From Desulfomicrobium sp. UBA5193 (GTDB taxonomy: Bacteria; Desulfobacterota; Desulfovibrionia; Desulfovibrionales; Desulfomicrobiaceae), in NCBI GenBank assembly GCA_002412965.1, contig DHWB01000001.1, positions 528 to 64,527 on the forward strand: 64,000 nucleotides of DNA, written 5' to 3'. Under the pieces are notes generated by a model. It searched no databases. It was not told where the DNA came from and saw only the letters and a program-made list of their open reading frames with translations. Below are positions 8,872 through 15,487 of this stretch, piece after piece; the first letter of the stretch is position 1, and each line of letters starts with the position of its first letter. The position numbers and the translations under genes were made by a program.

Positions 8872-8950
8872 TCGGCTTTCAGCATCTGCGGATCAGACCC
8901 GGACAGGATTTGGAAATCTGGGGAGTGGTGACGGGAACGGTCCTTTTTGC
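8872..8950 (+). pseudogene. Possible UmuD/S24-peptidase C-terminal relic
   Basis: One plus-strand frame reads LRIRPGQDLEIWGVVTGTV, which resembles the end of UmuD/LexA-type S24 peptidases, where a conserved WGVVT motif lies close to the C-terminus. The catalytic Ser and Lys regions are absent, and the flanking frame soon enters repeat-array sequence. Part of it (from about 8929) is also present at 7523. This is a low-confidence reading from one motif. Confidence 0.25.
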
Positions 8951-9375
8951 TCGAAACACACTAGCTAGCTCATGCCTTTTTGAGACACCCCCCCTTAAAC
9001 GTCCTGCACGACGACCAGCGTAAGGCGGTCGGAAATAACACATATCTGACACCTGCAAACCATTACGCGCGCGAGGGGGGGCAATCTTTGGCGCTTCATC
9101 CGAACGACCGTCTTTTGCTCTGTTTTCTTTGTCCGTGCGAAATTGAGAGATAAAAGTTTTGCAGATGGGCTGACCAGTAGCCGCTCGCATATCGGATGTA
9201 ACGGGCCGTCACGTTTTGTCACGCCAGCGGGTGGAGATGTTAGAAAATGTTCACCTTCAAAAAACTTCATTTGAGGGCGAGTCGACCAGTACGCGCGCAC
9301 GCGCCCGCGTAGTGGTGCATGAGGCCGAGCTAGCCAGTACGCGCGCGAGAGGATTAAATTAAGTGACGCGTACAA
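8929..9375. repeat. Mosaic repeat array C (3' of PEP-CTERM gene 2)
   Basis: This array has three GC-alternating units (about 9057-9075, 9285-9312, 9333-9352). Module 8939-9050 is shared with array B. Module 9070-9284 (about 215 bp) is nearly identical to 665-880 in array A. Module TAGTGGTGC after unit 2 is shared with array B. The last module leads into the 3' flank shared by both PEP-CTERM genes. Confidence 0.8.
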
Positions 9376-9423
9376 CATGTGTTTGAAAACGGCTTCGAGG
9401 AGTTGCGGGGGTGAGGGTAAAAA

Positions 9424-9454
9424 GAAAACCCCGGCAGGGAGAACCGGCCGGGGT
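9424..9454 (-). terminator. Rho-independent terminator of PEP-CTERM gene 2
   Basis: The ACCCCGGC/GCCGGGGT stem is followed by TTTTCTTTTT on the minus strand, about 40 bases past the stop. It is nearly identical to the terminator at 7904-7937. Confidence 0.85.
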
Positions 9455-9492
9455 GTAAGGGAGCCTGATAGAATTTTCGGAAAAGTTTACAT

Positions 9493-10149
9493 CTACGCCC
9501 TTCTCATTCTGCGGCCAGCCAGGGCCGTTCCGATCAGGCCTATGCCAAGAAGAAGTGCAGTGGACGGCTCGGGAACAACTCCACCGGGAGTAACAGAACC
9601 AAATGTGATGTCATCAAATCCGATTTGGTCTTGTACTCCAGCAAAAGAGACTGACTTAGCTATGCCACTGAATCCAACGCCGATTCCAAAAAAGGGGCTA
9701 AAGTTTCCATTTGGATCGCCGCCATCTGACAGAGTGGTTGGAATATCTAGTGACGCCAAAATATTTCCAATACCATCAAAATTATCGTATACGTTAACAG
9801 ACCCTGGGTTGTTGATGGCGCTATAAAAAAATGAAAATCCTGTATCAAAACCAGCCAAAACGTTCATTATTGCAGAATCCCCTTCAAGAAAAAACATGAT
9901 AGTACTCGGACTCGGTTCGCCACCAAAATTACCAGACCCGCCAGCATCGGCATCAATAATTGCCAAGGTGTTAGTACTGAACGTAATGCCAAGATTTGGT
10001 CCACTACTACCGAGACTTCCTGCTCCACCACTGTAAAAACCACCGATAGATTCGTAATTTTGCAGACCTTCAAAAGTTAAAACAATGGGTGCGGCATTTG
10101 CCGTTAAGGCCATGGACACAAGGATGACTGCCAAAATCATTTTCTTCAT
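9493..10149 (-). CDS. PEP-CTERM protein, Gly/Ser-rich, unknown passenger
   Basis: The 218-residue exported protein starts at ATG 10149 with a TTGGAGATCTT ribosome site. Its signal peptide MKKMILAVILVSMALTANA is followed by a Gly/Ser/Asn/Phe-rich mature region (for example FEGLQNYESIGGFYSGG and QDQIGFDDITFG) typical of secreted beta-sandwich proteins carrying this anchor. The C-terminus VVPEPSTALLLGIGLIG then RRMRRA is a canonical PEP-CTERM signal. It would be sorted by an exosortase not present here. The passenger shares no obvious homology with the neighbouring PEP-CTERM protein, yet the tail and 3' flank match at DNA level, which suggests module exchange. Confidence 0.85.
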   Translation of the reverse strand: MKKMILAVILVSMALTANAAPIVLTFEGLQNYESIGGFYSGGAGSLGSSGPNLGITFSTNTLAIIDADAGGSGNFGGEPSPSTIMFFLEGDSAIMNVLAGFDTGFSFFYSAINNPGSVNVYDNFDGIGNILASLDIPTTLSDGGDPNGNFSPFFGIGVGFSGIAKSVSFAGVQDQIGFDDITFGSVTPGGVVPEPSTALLLGIGLIGTALAGRRMRRA

Positions 10150-10429
10150 AAGATCTCCAATTTAAATACTCAATTTGTTATAATCTTAAGCATCAAGCGT
10201 GCCATTTTGGAAATACTTGGTGGTCATAAATATCAATGTTTTTATCGTATTTTGAGGCTGTGTTCGTATAAATTGTTGTTTTTTGACAAGATTCAATCAA
10301 GTCGTTAAATGGCCAGCATTTTGTCCAGATGTGTGGTAACATCGAAGACGTTTGACGTCCTTTTTGCGTAATCCCGGATGTCAGCGTGGCTTAACTTTGC
10401 GCTGGGCTGAACTAGCCTGTTCGTGAGCA
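10150..10429. promoter_or_regulatory. AT-rich upstream region of PEP-CTERM gene 2
   Basis: This AT-rich 280-base stretch lies between the start of PEP-CTERM gene 2 and array D. It must contain that gene's promoter; TTGTTATAATC at about 10177-10187 contains a TATAAT-like hexamer, but on the plus strand. No gene is seen. A comparable AT-rich stretch (8640-8830) lies upstream of PEP-CTERM gene 1. Confidence 0.35.
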
Positions 10430-10885
10430 TATTGGTGCGGCACTAGGGAAAACTTGTATTCGGGAAGCAAGGAACCTGACAAAACCTGACATTGCCGAAC
10501 AGTACGCGTGCCCGCGCGAGGCCGAACTTACCAGTACGCGCGCGAGGATGTGAGTATCGTGACGGGTAAAAGGGGGCTGGCCAGACGATGACGAATCCCT
10601 AGCTAGCCAGTACGCGCCCGCGCGAGAATGGTTAGGTTTTGGTAAGGGTGTGAACAAAGTGACGCCTAAAAAAGGGGATGGCCGGGAGCGGACAACGAAG
10701 CGACACCTACATCCTGCGCAGTACGCGCGCACGCACGAGATCCAAGGCCAATAGTGGAAGTGACATCGGCGTGGTGCTGACAGCCTACTGACACCTAGTC
10801 GGATCTGGAACTTACACCCTGCTTACACCTTAAAAGGCGGCGGTGGGTGACAGTGGGGTGACACCTAAAGAGGTGGTGGCCAGCA
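10430..10885. repeat. Mosaic repeat array D (3' of the small secreted ORF)
   Basis: Four GC-alternating units (about 10498-10521, 10530-10547, 10606-10627, 10717-10740) separate modules. The module before unit 1 matches 914-980 of array A and the module after unit 3 matches 1051-1110. The right part has several TGACACCT/TTACACCTTAAAAG motifs (10785-10875), a motif family also present in arrays B and C. Confidence 0.8.
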
Positions 10886-10889
10886 AGGG

Positions 10890-11117
10890 CTAGTCTGAGT
10901 TGCAGCTTGTGCCATTGGCGGCATCGAAGGCATCATGTACCAAGTTCTGCGCTAGATCCCCGGCAATCACTTCATTTGTCCCGAAGGCATCCGTATTCCC
11001 TGTGCAGACAACAGCAGTTGACGCCACGGCAAAGGCGGTTATCCCGGCAGCATCCCTCCACGTGCGACCAGTGGCGGCAAATAGTAGGAAAAGCGCCACG
11101 ATTTTTGTCATATGCAT
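10890..11117 (-). CDS. Small predicted secreted protein
   Basis: This is a 75-codon frame starting MHMTKIVALFLLFAATG, which looks like a signal peptide. It is followed by a short mature region with two cysteines (VVCTGNTDAFG and TSCNSD), which could form one disulfide. It begins 17 bases after the stop of the frameshifted lipoprotein gene and could be co-transcribed. The ribosome site is weak and the opposite strand is also open, so it may be spurious. No family recognised. Confidence 0.4.
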   Translation of the reverse strand: MHMTKIVALFLLFAATGRTWRDAAGITAFAVASTAVVCTGNTDAFGTNEVIAGDLAQNLVHDAFDAANGTSCNSD

Positions 11118-11134
11118 CTAGGCGTGCCTCACGT

Positions 11135-11547
11135 TTATTTCACTTCTGGAACAGGAAACCAATCATCACACATTGAACCGCCTTGGTAGTCCAATGTTTT
11201 AGCAAATCCTTCTGGAGAAAATTCAACACGAATTTCACAGGATCTGGTGTGGGTTCCCCCGCCATGGGTTTGGTTAACCGGAACGCTTATTAGTTGCCCA
11301 TTAGGGAGCATCGTCGATTTTTGTGACGTGGTGGTATATGTTCCTGAACTCTTGATTGCTTTCCCCAAGACACAATATAGTCTCCAGTTGAAAAGTCTGC
11401 CTTTGAGTTTGGCGGGCCCCATGCCCTGTAGAATTCGTCAATATGTTTACCTTCAAGAGACTGCAGGCCCGCTTCATAACGCTTACGCCCAGATCCGCAT
11501 CCAAGAACAATGATAGCGATGAAAAGAATAATCAGAAAGTTACGCAT
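11135..11547 (-). pseudogene. Outer-membrane-type lipoprotein gene with an internal -1 frameshift
   Basis: It starts at ATG 11547 (GAGGGGAAAAT site) with MRNFLIILFIAIIVLGCGSG, a clear lipoprotein signal with lipobox Cys at residue 17. The frame continues EAGLQSLEGKHIDEFYRAWG to DYIVSWGK and then drifts into unlike sequence that stops at 11290. A second frame, -1 relative to the first, carries the expected continuation (AIKSSGTYTTTSQKS, later GGGTHTRSCEIRVEFSPEGF) to a stop at 11135. Joined at WGK|AIK they give a plausible 137-residue small lipoprotein of the type with a WGPP motif and a C-terminal disulfide. The junction sits on the heptamer G GGA AAG in the correct phase, so a mutation, an assembly error or programmed frameshifting are all possible. 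Confidence 0.7.
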
Positions 11548-11754
11548 ATTTTCCCCTCTTTCGGGTGCCCATAGCAAAATCATGGTGGCAAGGGAAGGAA
11601 TTAGCAACCAAAGGTGCAAGGGATTGATGGCAAAAAGGCGGGGCTTTGTTCTTCGCTAAAAGTAAAACTGGCAAAGAACTGGCAAAACTGTTTTGATCGT
11701 CAAAGTAAAATGAAAAAGGACTTACGGCATTTCGCTATAAGCCCTTGTTTTTAT
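11548..11754. other. Island/tRNA junction with short direct repeats
   Basis: This 207-base segment separates the island from the tRNA 3' end. It contains tandem ACTGGCAAA-type repeats at 11665-11690. The stretch at about 11720-11750 next to the tRNA could be an old attachment-site flank. No integrase gene is present in the window. Confidence 0.35.
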
Positions 11755-11841
11755 TGGTGCCCAGGGCCGGACTTGAACCGGCACGCCCCGAAGGGCAAGG
11801 GATTTTAAATCCCTGGCGTCTACCACTTCCACCACCCGGGC
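11755..11841 (-). tRNA. tRNA-Leu (anticodon UAA)
   Basis: Minus-strand cloverleaf of the long-variable-arm (class II) type. The acceptor stem pairs GCCCGGG with CCTGGGC (one G-U), the D-arm is TGGTGGAAGTGGTAGACGCC, the anticodon stem GGGAT/ATCCC encloses loop TTTAAAA giving UAA, the variable arm is TGCCCTTCGGGGCG, and the T-loop is GGTTCAAGTCC. Discriminator A and an encoded CCA (11757-11755) follow. The 3' end faces the accessory island. Confidence 0.95.
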
Positions 11842-11904
11842 AGGGAGGTTTTTCAAATATACAGGGCGGCCTGGAGCGTCAATTCTTTCTTGTCGTGTGG
11901 AGGG

Positions 11905-12069
11905 CTATGCTACAACGTCGAGGAACTTGCCCTTGTATGGGTGAAGGGGCGGGCGCTGGTGGATTTCGTCCTTGTCTGCGGCGACATGGCGGGCTCCGGA
12001 GTCGGGAAGCATCTTGTCTCTGGAGGAGACGGGCTCGACGGGCCTAAGCTTGTCTATGGCTTCGGTCAT
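11905..12069 (-). CDS. Small hypothetical protein, third gene of the MATE operon
   Basis: This 54-residue hydrophilic protein starts MTEAIDKLRPVEPVSSRDKM and ends YKGKFLDVVA. ATG at 12069 has a good AAAGGA site 8 bases upstream, 4 bases after the previous gene's stop. It is charged, Pro-rich at the start and without a membrane segment. The tight spacing makes it the last gene of the MATE operon. No function recognised. Confidence 0.6.
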   Translation of the reverse strand: MTEAIDKLRPVEPVSSRDKMLPDSGARHVAADKDEIHQRPPLHPYKGKFLDVVA

Positions 12070-12073
12070 GATT

Positions 12074-12370
12074 CTAGTCCTTTGCGTTGCGGCGTTCGAG
12101 GAAGTTTGCAAAGTCGGTGGCAAATCCGGTGTCTATGTAGTTCAGGTCACGCAACAGCTCTTCCGCATCGAAACCATTTTGCACCGCGAACTGGGCGAAG
12201 GCCCGGCCGGATGTCCCCGCGTTGCGCTGGCGGACCAGTCCTTCGGAATTGCGTGAAAAAAACTGGTAATGGCCGTGCGCGTCAAGCACCAGGGAGTATT
12301 CCAGATCCCAGGGGGTGTCCGCGGCGAAATTGGCGATGGAACCGAGATAATGGCCGGGCATGGGCGTCAT
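12074..12370 (-). CDS. Conserved-looking hypothetical protein overlapping the MATE gene
   Basis: This 98-residue cytoplasmic protein starts MTPMPGHYLGSIANF. Its ATG (12370) overlaps the MATE stop codon in an ATGA junction, a sign of translational coupling. The middle (WDLEYSLVLDAHGHYQFF) looks like a small beta-sheet domain, and the end (FATDFANFLERRN) is helical. An in-frame extension upstream to 12478 runs inside the MATE gene and is rejected. No family recognised. Confidence 0.7.
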   Translation of the reverse strand: MTPMPGHYLGSIANFAADTPWDLEYSLVLDAHGHYQFFSRNSEGLVRQRNAGTSGRAFAQFAVQNGFDAEELLRDLNYIDTGFATDFANFLERRNAKD

Positions 12371-13752
12371 GCGGGTCTCCTGTTTTTGCGCAGGGTGAAT
12401 TGGTACCAATCTTTGTAGTGATAGAAATAAAGCATAGTCGCGCATTGGACCAGGACCGATGCGAACATGGCCATCCACACGCCGTTAGCCGATTTGAGCA
12501 CCAGATGCCCGAGCACGTAGGCCAGGGGCAGGCGCACCAGCCAGGCCGCGGTGCCGAAGATGACGGCCTGATACATGGTCGCCCCCGCTCCGGTGAAGGC
12601 CCCGCCCAGGATCATGGCCGCCAGCATTGGCGGCGTGGCGGCCATGTTCCAGGCCAGATAGCGGATGGCCTCGGCCTGCACGTCCGGGTCCGGCGCGACG
12701 AAGGCGATGACGGGTTCAATGACCAGCCACAACAGGCCGGTGATGATGCTCATGGCGACCACGCCCACGACCATGATCCGGTAGCCCATGCGTTTGGCCT
12801 CTTCTTTGCGCCCCTGACCCAGATAGTGTCCAACCAGAATCGACGCCGTAAAGTTGAAGGCGATGCCCGGCAGGAAGAGCAGTGCTTCGATGCGGATACC
12901 CGCGCTCATTCCGGCCATGGCGACGACATTTTCATAGGGCAGGCTTGCGGTGATGGCGTAGAGCACCATGTAGGCCGAATGCCAGACCAGCTGCATCAGC
13001 CCGGCGGGCCCGGCGACCTTGATCAGATACGGCAGCGCCAGGCGGACCCAGCGCCACGGAGCCAGGCTTTGGGCAGAGAGCAGGCCGCAGCGCAGCATCA
13101 TCACGAAATTGTAGACCGTTCCGCATAAAATCGAGGCGAAGGTCGCCCAGGCGATGCCCTTGTATCCAAGGTTGGGCAGGCCCCACAGCCCAAGCCCGAG
13201 GCCAAGATCGAGCAGGGTGTTCACCCCGGTGACCAGAATCATGGAATACAGGGGCAGGGTCACGATCTTCTGCGCCCGGAAGAAGGCGTTGCTGATGGTG
13301 AAAAGATAGTAGGCCGGGAGAATGTAGAGGCTGACCTGGAGCAGGTATTCGGCGATGGGCATGAGCTCCGCAGGAATCTGCAGCAGGCTCAGGAAATGCT
13401 CGTCAAACAGCAATCCCAGGACCAGGATCACGAGCCCCGTCAGCGTTCCCAGACCCACGCTCAAGCCCACGAAGCGCTTGATCCGTCGTGGCAACCCGGC
13501 ACCGGAGCTCTGGCTGATGGCGGCCACGCTGCCGTTGGCCAGGGCGATGGCCACGACCATGAAGAAGAACATGGCCTGGCTCATGACGCCCATGCAGGCC
13601 TGAGCCTCGCGGCTGATGCGTCCCGCCACCCAGACATCCACGAATCCGATCAGGAAGTGAAAGAACATCATGACCACCTGGGGCCATGCCAGATTCCAGA
13701 TGGTCGCGTAGGGTGCGCTCTGCATGCGCTGATCGAATTCGCCGTGGGTCAT
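12367..13752 (-). CDS. MATE-family multidrug/sodium antiporter
   Basis: The 461-residue integral membrane protein has about 12 hydrophobic segments, the typical size and layout of MATE exporters, which use Na+ or H+ gradients to expel cationic compounds. It opens with a short soluble segment followed by NLAWPQVVMMFFHFLIG, and a second repeat of the fold begins near residue 235 (IKVAGPAGLMQL). The start at 13752 has CGGAGCAGAC upstream. It is the first gene of a three-gene unit with two small unknown genes, which might be accessory factors. The substrate cannot be read from sequence. Confidence 0.85.
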   Translation of the reverse strand: MTHGEFDQRMQSAPYATIWNLAWPQVVMMFFHFLIGFVDVWVAGRISREAQACMGVMSQAMFFFMVVAIALANGSVAAISQSSGAGLPRRIKRFVGLSVGLGTLTGLVILVLGLLFDEHFLSLLQIPAELMPIAEYLLQVSLYILPAYYLFTISNAFFRAQKIVTLPLYSMILVTGVNTLLDLGLGLGLWGLPNLGYKGIAWATFASILCGTVYNFVMMLRCGLLSAQSLAPWRWVRLALPYLIKVAGPAGLMQLVWHSAYMVLYAITASLPYENVVAMAGMSAGIRIEALLFLPGIAFNFTASILVGHYLGQGRKEEAKRMGYRIMVVGVVAMSIITGLLWLVIEPVIAFVAPDPDVQAEAIRYLAWNMAATPPMLAAMILGGAFTGAGATMYQAVIFGTAAWLVRLPLAYVLGHLVLKSANGVWMAMFASVLVQCATMLYFYHYKDWYQFTLRKNRRPA

Positions 13753-13923
13753 GTCTGCTCCGGGAGGGGGTGTCTGGGTCGGAATGCGTCAGGGGCCGGA
13801 ATTTGACAAGGGAAAATGTGATCGTCGGGTGACGGTCCGCGCGCGTACTTGCTTTCCCTCGGGGCTGCGGATAACGAAGCGAATCCTTATTCGTTGAACA
13901 GGGCTTTGCCCGTGAGGTATAGC

Positions 13924-15096
13924 GTGGATTTTGAAAATTTGCCGGAAAGCGTGACCGTGGTCGAGGAGGGGGAGAAGCGTTTCTTCCTGGTCGGAACGGC
14001 CCATGTCTCCCTGGAAAGCGTGGAAGATGTGCGCCGGACCGTTGAAATCGTGCGGCCCGACTCCATCTGCGTCGAGCTTTGTGCGGCCCGGCATCAGGCC
14101 ATGACCCGCCGCGACGACTGGAAGCGGATGGACATCTACAAGGTCATCAAGGAAGGCAAGGCCGTCTTCCTCATGATCCAGCTGGTGTTGCAGGCTTTTT
14201 ACCGCAAGATCGGCGACAAGCTGGGTGTGCAGCCGGGCGCGGAGATGATGGAAGGCGTGCGCCTGGCCGGGGAGACCGGGGCCACCCTGGTCCTGGCCGA
14301 CCGCGACGTGCAGGTGACCTTGAAGCGGGTCTGGGGTTTTCTGGGGTTCTGGAAGAAATTCCAGCTCTTGAGCCAGCTCCTGACGAGCATCTTCGTTGAC
14401 GAAGACGTGGACAAGGCCCTCATTGAGGACATGAAGAAAAAGGACCAGCTGGCCGCCATCATGGGTTCCTTTGCGGAGAGCTTTCCGCAGATCAAGGAGC
14501 GGCTCATCGACGAGCGCGACATCTATCTGGCGCAGAAGATCCGCAAGGCCCCGGGCACGAACATCGTGGCCATTGTCGGGGCCGGACACGTGCCGGGCAT
14601 GCAGCAGTATTTCGGGCGAGATATCGATCTGGCCCCCCTTGAGGAGCTTCCTCCGCCCTCAAAATGGGGCGCCTTCTGGAAATGGGGGCTCCCCGGTTTT
14701 TTCGTCGCATTGCTGGTCATCGGTTTTTTTCGTGGTGGCGCTGACGCCTCCATGAACGCGGTATCCATCTGGGTGCTGGTGACCGGCTTCGGTGCCGCTT
14801 TGGGCTCGGCCGCTGCCCTGGGCCATCCTTTGACAGTACTGTCCAGCTTTCTGGCAGCGCCCATCACCACGCTGCATCCGCTCATCGCGGCGGGCTGGGT
14901 GGCCGGGCTGGTCCAGGCCTGGGTCAAGAAACCCACCGTCTCGGATCTGGAAGAACTGCCCTTGAGCGTCATGACGGTGAAGGGGTTCTGGATCAATCCT
15001 GTCAGCAGGATTCTGCTTGTGGTCATCTTCGCCAACCTGGGCGCGACCATCGGCGTCTTTGTGTCCGGAAGCTGGATTGCGGCCAAGGTTTTTTAG
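13924..15096 (+). CDS. TraB/PrgY-domain membrane protein
   Basis: About 390 residues. The N-terminal TraB domain (about 10-240) shows the family signature GTAHVS near the start, SICVELC, and GAGHVPGM toward its end; these conserved Gly/His/Glu residues resemble those of the Tiki/EreA/TraB fold. The C-terminal third has four hydrophobic helices (WGLPGFFVALLVIGF onward). TraB-domain proteins are proposed metalloprotease-like enzymes or pheromone-shutdown factors; the bacterial chromosomal role is unknown. I chose GTG at 13924, just after GTGAGGTATAGC; a longer TTG-started form from 13849 is possible but lacks a ribosome site. The gene stands alone, divergent from the MATE operon. Confidence 0.8.
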   Translation: MDFENLPESVTVVEEGEKRFFLVGTAHVSLESVEDVRRTVEIVRPDSICVELCAARHQAMTRRDDWKRMDIYKVIKEGKAVFLMIQLVLQAFYRKIGDKLGVQPGAEMMEGVRLAGETGATLVLADRDVQVTLKRVWGFLGFWKKFQLLSQLLTSIFVDEDVDKALIEDMKKKDQLAAIMGSFAESFPQIKERLIDERDIYLAQKIRKAPGTNIVAIVGAGHVPGMQQYFGRDIDLAPLEELPPPSKWGAFWKWGLPGFFVALLVIGFFRGGADASMNAVSIWVLVTGFGAALGSAAALGHPLTVLSSFLAAPITTLHPLIAAGWVAGLVQAWVKKPTVSDLEELPLSVMTVKGFWINPVSRILLVVIFANLGATIGVFVSGSWIAAKVF

Positions 15097-15126
15097 GGCC
15101 GACCTCCGGTTCTCCAAGGGTCGGGG

Positions 15127-15388
15127 GATGGATCCCCGCTTTCGCGGGGATGACGCAACGCTGGTACTGACGCTATCGCCGCCTGTGGATGGCCCCCTGC
15201 GCGGGGATAGCTATCCGCATACTACGCAGTTGCGCACGATGCCGGATGGATCCCCGCCTTCGCGGGGATGACGTGAAGGGTGGCGATATCTGTCGGCCAT
15301 ATCCGATGTTCGAAGGCGGGAACCCATCGATCCGGTAGAGATCCCGGCACCAGCGCACCCGTCATTCCCGCGAAGGCGGGAATCCATC
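15127..15388. repeat. Cluster of dispersed palindromic repeats (dRS3-like)
   Basis: There are three clear copies of a 25-28-base palindromic element: 15129-15155 and 15244-15273 (core TCCCCGC-TTCGCGGGGAT) and 15361-15388 in the opposite orientation (ATTCCCGCGAAGGCGGGAAT). Degenerate copies lie near 15191-15208 and 15310-15328. The inverted-repeat form ATTCCC-N8-GGGAAT is the same as that of the well-known dispersed repeat dRS3 of Neisseria and look-alikes in other bacteria. No gene lies in 15097-15430. Confidence 0.8.
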
Positions 15389-15430
15389 CTGCATGATTTC
15401 ATATTGCAACAACTCGTGTTGACGAAACAA

Positions 15431-15461
15431 AAAAAGGGTGACCATTTCGGCCACCCTTTTT
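15431..15461 (-). terminator. Terminator of the oxygen-defence/cyd operon
   Basis: Stem AAAAAGGGTG/CACCCTTTTT with T-runs in both directions, 27 bases after the cydB stop. It can act on both strands. Confidence 0.85.
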
Positions 15462-15487
15462 GTTGTCGTTTTGAAAAGCGCCCGACG

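Noticed and set aside
625..10740. CRISPR array made of the repeated CAGTACGCGCG units
   Set aside because: Spacing between units is irregular (10 to over 200 bases), unit length varies, the sequences between units are themselves repeated, and no cas gene is present.
13836..13850. Inverted copy of the GC-alternating unit upstream of traB
   Set aside because: GCGCGCGTACTT matches the unit core in reverse, but it stands alone without any shared module, so chance is likely.
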